Source: Lichenicola sp965198655
GTDB lineage: Bacteria > Pseudomonadota > Alphaproteobacteria > Acetobacterales > Acetobacteraceae
Assembly: GCA_965198655.1 (NCBI GenBank)
Contig: OZ240668.1
Span: 2,666,001-2,730,000 of the forward strand
DNA: 64,000 bases
Direction: 5' to 3'
Shown: positions 56,382 to 64,000 of the stretch, piece after piece
How positions within the stretch are numbered: position 1 is the first letter of the stretch
Layout: the number at the start of each line of letters is the position of its first letter
The notes under the pieces: generated by a model
The model's database searches: none
What the model saw: the letters and a program-made list of their open reading frames with translations, nothing else
Told to the model about the DNA's origin: nothing
Made by a program: the position numbers and the translations under genes

Positions 56382-56720
56382 ATGGACGTCGTGAGGTTCG
56401 AGAAGGCTCCCATCTATACCGCACCAGATCACGAGGACGTTGTGGCGCGACGGCTTCAAGGCGGCGAGGCAAGCGCCGCCGACTTCGTTATGGTCGGTCA
56501 TTCTTCGTTTGCCGATGGCTCAGCCGTACCCATGGATGCCGCTGCGATAGGTAAGATCTACGTCGTGACCGACGGCACGATCACGATCGAGCAGGCAGAC
56601 GGAGAGCGTCACGTGCTGCAGCGCTGGGACAGCATATTCGTTCCTGCTGGTGAGGCGCGTGCGGTTCGGAACGAAAGCGGCGCTCCCGCGTCGCTCATCG
56701 TGATAACTCCTACGTCTTGA
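56382..56720 (+). CDS. Cupin-domain protein
   Basis: This 112-residue protein is a small cupin barrel (about residues 35-110; GKIYVVTDGTITIEQADGE and DSIFVPAGEARAVRN). The metal-ligand His residues of classical cupins are missing. The start is well supported by AAGGAG. It is in the lower-GC segment. Function is unknown; a binding rather than catalytic role is possible. Confidence 0.78.
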   Translation: MDVVRFEKAPIYTAPDHEDVVARRLQGGEASAADFVMVGHSSFADGSAVPMDAAAIGKIYVVTDGTITIEQADGERHVLQRWDSIFVPAGEARAVRNESGAPASLIVITPTS

Positions 56721-56848
56721 GGCTGGGCGCTCCTGTCGGTGTTCGTTCGCTCGTGCTGCGGCGACAGCCAAGTCAGCCGGCTTCAGGCCGATCCTATGGG
56801 AGCGAAGCTGCAAGATCTGGCTCGTTGCTTCAGCCACCGCTCAGAACC

Positions 56849-57772
56849 CTATGTCGGCCGTGCCGCTGCCGGCGCGTCGCGCGTTGACACCTGTAGTGAC
56901 GTGTCCGCGCGAAAGGCGTCGTACTGCTTCTGCACAAACTGCTCCCACGTCGTGGGGGGCCGACCAAGCAGCCAGGTAAGAACGTTTGAGTTCCCAATGA
57001 AGTCGTGGTTGCTGTAGCGCGCGCCGATCGCGCGCGACACCCGCGTCTGATAAGGGAACTGGCTCAGGTCATCGACGCCAAGGAACTGCTTAAGGAATAT
57101 GGCGGGCTCGATCCGCTCGACCGTGATCTCTCTACCCACCACGTCAGACGTGATCCTTGCAAGATCGTAGGCGCTGTAACGCCCTGGTGCGACGAGTTCA
57201 TACGTGGCACCGGCGTGACGATCGCTGTCAGCTAGAACGGCAGCGACCACATCCGTCACGTCGTTGAGGTCGACCATCGATTGATAGCGGTCGAGCGCCC
57301 AGGAGAGACGAAAAACACCCTTCTCGAAAACGGGTCTGAGCCTCATGGGCAACATGAAGTTCGACGGTTGTAGAATCGTAAACTCAAGACCCGACGAAAG
57401 GAGATGTTCCTCGATGTCGCGCTTGATCTCGTGTTGGATGAGATCGGTGATGATGGCGTGAAGCACCGAGCTGAAGACGAAATGCTCTACCCCCGCCGCA
57501 CGGGCAGCATCGATGACGGCAAAGCCCATCTCCTTTTCCTTCGGATTGAGGGCCGGTCCGACGTGGTAGACCTTCTGCACGCCTTGCATGGCATGCGCCA
57601 GCACGTCTGGATCAGTGACGTCACCGACGACGACGTCGCTCGCCCCAGCGGCGCGGAGAGCCTGCGCTGAGGCGTTCGAGCGGACGCAAACACGAAGAAC
57701 GCATCCCATAGCCAAGAGCTTCGGGATCAACAGCTTGCCCTGGTTGCCGTTTGCCGCCGTCACGAGTATCAC
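56849..57772 (-). CDS. NmrA-like NAD(P)-binding protein
   Basis: This 307-residue atypical SDR has the nucleotide motif VTAANGNQGKLLIP at the N-terminus, VVVGDVTDPDVL, and YHVGPALNPKEKEMG. The segment HFVFSSVLHAI replaces the usual YxxxK. This fits NmrA/HSCARG redox-sensing or quinone-reductase-like proteins. The start is taken as GTG 57772, which has GAGGGG upstream and puts the nucleotide motif at the N-terminus. The open frame extends to 57937 without support. Confidence 0.8.
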   Translation of the reverse strand: MILVTAANGNQGKLLIPKLLAMGCVLRVCVRSNASAQALRAAGASDVVVGDVTDPDVLAHAMQGVQKVYHVGPALNPKEKEMGFAVIDAARAAGVEHFVFSSVLHAIITDLIQHEIKRDIEEHLLSSGLEFTILQPSNFMLPMRLRPVFEKGVFRLSWALDRYQSMVDLNDVTDVVAAVLADSDRHAGATYELVAPGRYSAYDLARITSDVVGREITVERIEPAIFLKQFLGVDDLSQFPYQTRVSRAIGARYSNHDFIGNSNVLTWLLGRPPTTWEQFVQKQYDAFRADTSLQVSTRDAPAAARPT

Positions 57773-58037
57773 GATGTGGGCCCCTCTTGAGTCGAACTTT
57801 TCATAAGCTCCGCCGAGCCTGACCGCTTCTACGATCCAGAACCGCCAAGTCTCGTTATAGCGACCTAACACTGCCGCGTTGGACGTGCAACGCCGGCTTG
57901 TGGCAGAGGCTGCGGAGACTTGATTTGCTCCAGTCATCGACGAACCTGCACAGTATAGTGCGGAGGATGCTCTGCGTGTTCAAGAACGAACGTCGCCGGC
58001 GGCGCTTGAGTTTAGACTTCAGGTTAGACGGCAATGC

Positions 58038-58952
58038 CTAACTCACAGCCCATCCCGGCTGATGCCCTATGTGCTCGAAGAGCTCGAGGATGATTGTCTT
58101 GACCTTCTCTACGGCGTTACTCAGTAGTCCCGTGCCGTGCCAGCACAGCAGGAGGTCTCGTGAGAACAACCTGTGATCGACCTTTGCCAGCTTGAGGCTG
58201 TTGTCAGCGAGTTCTACATGAGCCGCAGACCACGGCAAGATGGTTACGCCGAACTTTGCAGCAACGGCCGCCAGCAACAAAGCCGTCGAGTTCGCTTCCA
58301 GCACGATGCGACAGGGTAGGCAGGCTTCCCGCAAGGCCAGATCGATACGGCTGCGGATATTGTTTGGCGGACAAGGCAGGATCAGGGGCATAGATGCCAG
58401 TTCAGCCAGCGGAAGCGGGTCATTCGGCATCGCAAGGGTTGGATGGGCGACGAGATAAAGCACCTCGGTCAACAATCTCTGCGTCACGATGCCACGAAGT
58501 TCTGGAGGATCTGCCACGATCGCCAGCGCGACCCGTCCCTCGATGATCAGTCTCGGTAAGTCCACACTCGGGGCTTCGATCAACTCGAGGACGATGCCTG
58601 GATATCGGTCACGAACCCAACGGGCAAGTGAGACTGCGAGTATGCGCGACGTGCTCGATGGCATCCCGACCGCGACCTTGCCCTGGGGCGACTCGGCATC
58701 CTGACGAAGCAGATCACGCGTGCTGTCGGCTTGTCGCAGCAGGTCGAGCGCATGTCTGTAGAGCGTCTGTCCAGCAGCGGTGGCAACGACACCGTGAACG
58801 CTTCGTTCAAGTAGTTGCAGCCCCATATCCCTCTCGAGATTACGCATCTGTTGGCTGACTGCCGGCTGTGCGATATTCAATACTTCGCTTGCGCGGGTGA
58901 CGTTGCCATATTCTACTACCTTGACGAAGTATCGCAGTTGACGAAGGTCCAT
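58038..58952 (-). CDS. LysR-family transcriptional regulator
   Basis: This 304-residue LysR-type regulator has an N-terminal helix-turn-helix (MDLRQLRYFVKVVEYGN and ASEVLNIAQPAVSQQMRNLE) and an effector-binding domain. The start at 58952 is chosen by GAGG upstream. It is divergent from the CoA-transferase/decarboxylase pair, which LysR proteins of this layout usually control. The ligand is unknown; an organic acid or acyl-CoA would fit the neighbours. Confidence 0.92.
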   Translation of the reverse strand: MDLRQLRYFVKVVEYGNVTRASEVLNIAQPAVSQQMRNLERDMGLQLLERSVHGVVATAAGQTLYRHALDLLRQADSTRDLLRQDAESPQGKVAVGMPSSTSRILAVSLARWVRDRYPGIVLELIEAPSVDLPRLIIEGRVALAIVADPPELRGIVTQRLLTEVLYLVAHPTLAMPNDPLPLAELASMPLILPCPPNNIRSRIDLALREACLPCRIVLEANSTALLLAAVAAKFGVTILPWSAAHVELADNSLKLAKVDHRLFSRDLLLCWHGTGLLSNAVEKVKTIILELFEHIGHQPGWAVS

Positions 58953-58978
58953 GTCCATCCTCACCGGACGCCGATTTC

Positions 58979-58993
58979 ATAAGTTAAACGTAT
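58979..58993. promoter_or_regulatory. Candidate LysR box (T-N11-A)
   Basis: ATAAGTTAAACGTAT is a T-N11-A dyad with ATA/TAT arms. It lies 27 bases upstream of the LysR gene start, in the 237-base gap shared with the CoA-transferase gene. Position and form are typical for an autoregulatory site, but one such short motif is weak evidence alone. Confidence 0.4.
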
Positions 58994-59189
58994 CGCCTCA
59001 TCGCAATACCATATTTTTCTTGGATAGAAGCGTCCGCTAGCCTGGCATCGGTCGTCAGAAGCGTGAACGCAATGACGTCTCGACGCCGAGGCTGTGGAGC
59101 TGACGCAGAGCTTGTCGTGATGAGCCAGGTTGGTCGTCTGAACAAAGGTTGGGTTCAGTGACGTGCCGAGTGGTCAAGTGGAGGATCGG

Positions 59190-60443
59190 ATGAAGTCTCT
59201 ACAAGGGGTCAAGGTCGTCGACCTGACACGCGCGCTATCGGGACCGTTTTGCTCGATGGTGCTCGCCGATCTGGGTGCCGACATCGTCAAGGTGGAGCCT
59301 TTTCCGGGCGGGGACATGAGCCGAACCTGGGGGCCGTTCGATCGGGGCGTCAGCACTTACTTCCTTTCCTGCAATCGCAACAAGCGCAGCCTATGCCTTG
59401 ACTTCCGCAGCCCCAAAGGTCTCGAGGTCGTGCTCGACCTGATCGACGGCGCCGACATCGTGCTCGAGAACTTCAAGCCTGGCACCGTCGACAAGATGGG
59501 GCTCGATTATGAGACGTTGAGGAAGCGTAATCCAAGGATCATATTGGGGAGCATCAGCGCGTTCGGAGCCGATGGTCCCCTCAGCAACTGGCCAGGGTTC
59601 GACCAGATAGCGCAAGGCTACTCGGGCCTCATGAGCCTGACCGGCTTCCCTGATGGGGATCCCACACGTGCTGGCACAGCCATAGGCGATCTCAGTTCCG
59701 GCATGTGGCTGGCTATGGCCGTTCTTGCTGCTTTGCTCGATCGCGAGCGCAGCGGCGTCGGTCAGCATGTTGGCACGTCATTGCTCAGCAGCCTCGTCAG
59801 TCTTCTGAGCGTCCATGCTCAGCGCTACCTGAGTCTTGGCGATGTTCCGAAACGTACGGGCAACGCGCATTCGGTCATCGCACCCTACGGGGTTTTCGAG
59901 ACAGCGGATGGCCCACTGAACCTGGCTCCTATCACGTCCGACATGTGGCTGCGCTTGTGTCAGTTGCTCCAGCTTCCGGAGCTTGTCCAGGATCCACGCT
60001 TCGCGACGAACGAGACCCGCCTGACCCACAGGGAGGAGCTGAAGGTGGCACTTGAATCGCGTTTGAAGGAGCGGACCAAGAAAGAATGGACCGAGTTGTT
60101 CATCGGCGTTGGACTGCCAGCGGGACCGATCAACACGCTCGACGAGGTGTTCAGCGATCCGCAGGTGCGACATAGCAAGCTCGTGGAAACGGTAGACCAC
60201 TCGATACTAGGAGATCTACATCAGGTCGTCACACCCATATCGAGTTTTATGCTCGATGGAGAACCTTCATTGCCAGTGAGCCGACTTGCACCACCAGATC
60301 TGGGCGAACATACGGTCGAGATTTTGAGTGAAGCCGGCTTCGACAGGGAGTCGATCGAGGCTTTGCGTGACGCCGGTGTCGTGTATCAAGCTGATCGTGC
60401 TCGTAAAGGCGTGCCCCTTGAACACCGGCAAGGAGTCATCTGA
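59190..60443 (+). CDS. Class III CoA-transferase (CaiB/BaiF family)
   Basis: This 417-residue enzyme swaps CoA between acids. It has the family N-terminus VKVVDLTRALSGPFCSMVLADLGADIVKVEP and the catalytic Asp in GDLSSGM (about residue 169). ENFKPG and the later HRVV-type region also fit. The start at 59190 follows GGAGG; GTG at 59163 is an alternative. It overlaps the crotonase gene by one base (TGATG), so the two act in one pathway. The natural acid is unknown; a dicarboxylate such as methylmalonate or malonate fits the next gene. Confidence 0.9.
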   Translation: MKSLQGVKVVDLTRALSGPFCSMVLADLGADIVKVEPFPGGDMSRTWGPFDRGVSTYFLSCNRNKRSLCLDFRSPKGLEVVLDLIDGADIVLENFKPGTVDKMGLDYETLRKRNPRIILGSISAFGADGPLSNWPGFDQIAQGYSGLMSLTGFPDGDPTRAGTAIGDLSSGMWLAMAVLAALLDRERSGVGQHVGTSLLSSLVSLLSVHAQRYLSLGDVPKRTGNAHSVIAPYGVFETADGPLNLAPITSDMWLRLCQLLQLPELVQDPRFATNETRLTHREELKVALESRLKERTKKEWTELFIGVGLPAGPINTLDEVFSDPQVRHSKLVETVDHSILGDLHQVVTPISSFMLDGEPSLPVSRLAPPDLGEHTVEILSEAGFDRESIEALRDAGVVYQADRARKGVPLEHRQGVI

Positions 60444-61264
60444 TGACGTCCGGAGAGGTCAGCGTTCTCGTGACGGAACGCATCATCGACAAGAGGATCG
60501 GACAACTCACTTTCGCCAACCCGACACGTCGCCATGCGCTCAGCACAAGCCTGCTAAATGCGATGACCGAAGGCCTCGCCAGCTTCTCGTCGCGGAGTCT
60601 TCCGGTCGTCGTTCTGACGAGTGGCATCGGCCAGAACGTGTGGAGCGCTGGCTTCGATATCAGCGAGATGGTAGAGGATCGAGATCCGCTCGCTCACGAT
60701 AAGCCGTTGTCACGTCTCCTGTATCACGTTCGCTCCTATCCGGGCGTAGTGATTGCCATGGTGTCTGGTTCAGTGTGGGGCGGCGCAGTCGACCTGGTCA
60801 TGAGCAGTGACCTCGTGATCGCAGATCAAAGCGCCAAATTCGCCATCACTCCCGCGAATATCGGCTTGCCCTATACGACCAGCGGCTTGCTGCGGTTCAT
60901 AAACAACCTGCCGATCCATATCCTGAAGGAGATGTTCTTCTGTGCGAAGCCCTTGGACGCTGAGCGAGCGCTGCATTTTGGTGTAATCAACCAGTTGGTT
61001 GATCGTGAAAGCCTGGAAGCGACCACGCTTGACGTGGCACGCAACATCGCTGCCAAGGCACCCATGGCCGTGAGAATCGTCAAGGAACAGCTACATGTTC
61101 TTGAGGATTTCCAGCCAGTGCCAGTTCATGCAATGGAGCGGATCGCAGAATTGCGCCGAAGAGCGTGTGCGGGCGAGGACTTCACCGAGGGTTTGAAAGC
61201 ATTTCTGGCGAGACGATCGCCTAATTTCGGGAAGGCGAGCGGCAACGAGGGGACGACCTTGTAA
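60443..61264 (+). CDS. Crotonase-family protein, methylmalonyl-CoA decarboxylase (ScpB)-like
   Basis: This 273-residue crotonase resembles E. coli ScpB (YgfG), which decarboxylates methylmalonyl-CoA to propionyl-CoA. The similarity is strongest in DPLAHDKPLSRLL, MVSGSVWGGAVDLVMSSDL (about residues 105-125), TPANIGLPY, HILKEMFF and the end RRSPNFGK. The oxyanion-hole and active-site region GSVWGG is intact. It starts in a TGATG overlap with the CoA-transferase gene. General enoyl-CoA hydratases usually have Glu-Glu catalytic residues that are not apparent here, which favours a decarboxylase. Confidence is in family and likeness; the substrate is unproven. Confidence 0.75.
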   Translation: MTSGEVSVLVTERIIDKRIGQLTFANPTRRHALSTSLLNAMTEGLASFSSRSLPVVVLTSGIGQNVWSAGFDISEMVEDRDPLAHDKPLSRLLYHVRSYPGVVIAMVSGSVWGGAVDLVMSSDLVIADQSAKFAITPANIGLPYTTSGLLRFINNLPIHILKEMFFCAKPLDAERALHFGVINQLVDRESLEATTLDVARNIAAKAPMAVRIVKEQLHVLEDFQPVPVHAMERIAELRRRACAGEDFTEGLKAFLARRSPNFGKASGNEGTTL

Positions 61265-61378
61265 GCCAGATAAGGCAGCTCTTGGAGATCAGCAACGCAA
61301 CTGGCCATAAATCATGCATGGGCTGGCTAAAAGTGCAGCTTTAACCTAGCCTTATCTGTCAGAGGGGCATTGACGCCA

Positions 61379-62071
61379 TCACGTCGAGGAGGTCGGGCCT
61401 GCCGTCTTGTCGTGATGCGCGATCTTGGGCCGCCGTTTGGCATGTTCAGTAGCCCGCCGCTCGTCAGCGTGAAGAACTTTCTTGGCTTCCGCAGAAACCA
61501 TTCCTAGAATGCGAAGCTGATACTCGGCAGCACGCGTTGCGACCTCCCGCCCGGCTCCTGCCAGGCGTGCGTTGACGCCCACGCGAAGGATGGCCAAGTG
61601 GCAGTCGATGACGAACTCGTCAAACGGCTCGGAAAAACGACCTTGCTTGATCCCAAGCGCGACGTCCAAGCGCATATATCGGGAGATATCCTCCTTGATC
61701 GCCTCGAACTCCGTGAAGGCGGAAACAAGAAGACGACCCCAACTCGGTTCAGCGGCCGCAATCTCTATGAATTGGTAGGTTCCAAACGCAACCCGGGCTG
61801 CGGCGTCGTTCAATGACGTTCGGGTACTGCTCATCTCGTTATGCATGGCGAGAGTCACGGCCTGACAGACCGCGGCGACTATCTCGGCCTTATCTTTGAA
61901 ATAAAGGTAGAAGGTCCCGTTCGCAAGCTCCGCGGCAGCAGCGATCTCGCTGACGGACGTGGCGTTTATCCCACGCTCGGACATCAGCCTGAGCGCCGCG
62001 TCGGTCAGCCGCGCGCGCGTTCGCCCACGCTTTCCGTCTTGCTGTAGCAAATTCAGAGACCGCGTCGCCAT
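61379..62071 (-). CDS. TetR-family transcriptional regulator
   Basis: This 230-residue regulator has an N-terminal TetR helix-turn-helix (RLTDAALRLMSERGINATSVSEIAAAAELANGTFYLYFKDK, residues 20-62). The ligand-binding helical domain follows. The C-terminal 25 residues are basic. It converges with the crotonase gene, 114 bases apart. A short perfect dyad CTCATaATGAG lies 51 bases upstream of its start and may be its operator. Confidence 0.92.
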   Translation of the reverse strand: MATRSLNLLQQDGKRGRTRARLTDAALRLMSERGINATSVSEIAAAAELANGTFYLYFKDKAEIVAAVCQAVTLAMHNEMSSTRTSLNDAAARVAFGTYQFIEIAAAEPSWGRLLVSAFTEFEAIKEDISRYMRLDVALGIKQGRFSEPFDEFVIDCHLAILRVGVNARLAGAGREVATRAAEYQLRILGMVSAEAKKVLHADERRATEHAKRRPKIAHHDKTAGPTSST

Positions 62072-62648
62072 TGATACCCCTTACCCCGACCGAATCGTTT
62101 AGGCAATTTATTGACGGCGGACTCATAATGAGATAGTTCTCAGTCTGATGCGCCGGTATAGTGTAATCTCTGAAGTCGTTCTGGAAGAAGAGGCTGTCGA
62201 GGTCTTGAGGCGGCGGGACGCCTGAAGCGACGGAACGGGATCGTTCAGGCAAACTTCATGCCGGCAAACGGCTGCCGGTACGTTGTTGCTGCGCTTGCCC
62301 GACAACAGCCGTCAGAGCGAGCGGCGACCACAGGTACGCGTCATGGCTGTTGATCCACCGTGACAGCCGCAGAGCCAGGCTACGCGTCGCGTCCCTCCCA
62401 CCGCGCTGGTCTCAACAGGGTAGAGCTATGGCAGATGCTCAGGTTGCTCTCAAACCGATATCTGACGAAGACCACGTCAGACATGGCATGTTGGCGTTGG
62501 AGGAGAGCATCCGGACCGCCTGTGTTGGAACTGGGCGAGGTTCATGGAAAACCCGGGCCATCACGTCGATTGAAGCTCAGCAATAGGCAGAGCGGTCGTT
62601 CTTAGATCTTGTTAAACGACATGTGTGATAGCCAGCGGGGGGCTCTTG
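62072..62648. other. Gene-poor intergenic stretch before acs
   Basis: 577 bases. The left part has lower GC and carries the CTCATAATGAG dyad at 62122-62132 with TTGACG just before it (62111). No convincing gene is present. A 53-residue ORF from ATG 62428 to 62586 has ordinary codon use but no good ribosome-binding site, so I do not call it. GC content rises back to the regional level at the acs gene. Confidence 0.4.
62122..62132. promoter_or_regulatory. Candidate TetR operator dyad
   Basis: CTCATAATGAG is a perfect 5-bp inverted repeat around one A, 51 bases upstream of the TetR start codon. It is short and could arise by chance. Confidence 0.3.

Positions 62649-64000
<1,352 letters not shown>

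Noticed and set aside
62428..62586. 53-residue ORF before acs
   Set aside because: It has no good ribosome-binding site, no recognised domain, and ordinary chance length.

Overview
The window is 64 kb of GC-rich bacterial chromosome. It has no rRNA, tRNA, CRISPR array, integrase or transposase that I can see. The gene families and high GC suggest an alphaproteobacterium of the Rhodospirillales, most plausibly Acetobacteraceae. The pointers are a hopanoid-transport MMPL protein (HpnN), metX-metW, prpBCD with a divergent ScfR/RamB-type regulator, a two-copy palindromic intergenic repeat, and a PPDK with its own bifunctional regulator. The taxonomic call is inference.

Region by region. 0-4.5 kb: treZ-treY, trehalose from maltodextrins. 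4.6-6.9 kb: ankyrin protein, a membrane-protein/DUF421 pair and a DMT (DUF606) protein. 6.9-10.4 kb: PEBP-like protein, hisC, a lipoprotein, a small coiled protein and a Nudix hydrolase joined to modABC (10.4-13.0 kb). 13.1-14.3 kb: thiM, broken by a frameshift, and a small ORF. 14.3-16.7 kb: the first of two paralogous, uncharacterised putative glycosyltransferases; the second is at 37.0-38.9 kb. 17-21.4 kb: large MscS channel, 2OG-Fe dioxygenase and membrane proteins. 21.6-23.8 kb: a PAS-GGDEF-EAL enzyme (frameshifted) followed by a BLUF blue-light sensor. 23.8-27.6 kb: APC permease, broken small membrane protein, metW and metX. 27.7-36.9 kb: sulfotransferase, arginase-fold protein, hpnN, divergent ABC exporter, esterase behind a G13 tract, and a sirtuin. 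39.3-46.4 kb: SDR, CocE/NonD hydrolase, DUF1003, MFS exporter, cupin, a zinc-type adenylate kinase and a thioesterase. 46.4-50.4 kb: PPDK, a CBS protein and the PPDK regulator. 50.7-56 kb: prpB-prpC-prpD with the divergent regulator. 56.4-62.1 kb: a visibly lower-GC segment with cupin, NmrA-like protein, LysR, class III CoA-transferase, a methylmalonyl-CoA decarboxylase-like crotonase and TetR. 62.6 kb to the end: 5' part of acs.

How the genes fit together. The right third reads as C2/C3 acid metabolism. Acetyl-CoA synthetase activates acetate and perhaps propionate. The CoA-transferase plus ScpB-like pair could turn a dicarboxylic acid such as methylmalonate into propionyl-CoA. The prp genes then oxidise propionyl-CoA to pyruvate and succinate. 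PPDK with its regulator links pyruvate to PEP. This chain is inference from gene families and proximity.

Most notable observations: (1) the paralogous glycosyltransferase-like pair; (2) the BLUF/c-di-GMP gene pair; (3) the ScpB-like/CoA-transferase unit next to the methylcitrate genes; (4) four genes that would each be restored by one added base; (5) a palindromic repeat present in two inverted copies; (6) an arginase-fold protein that lacks the first metal-binding histidine.
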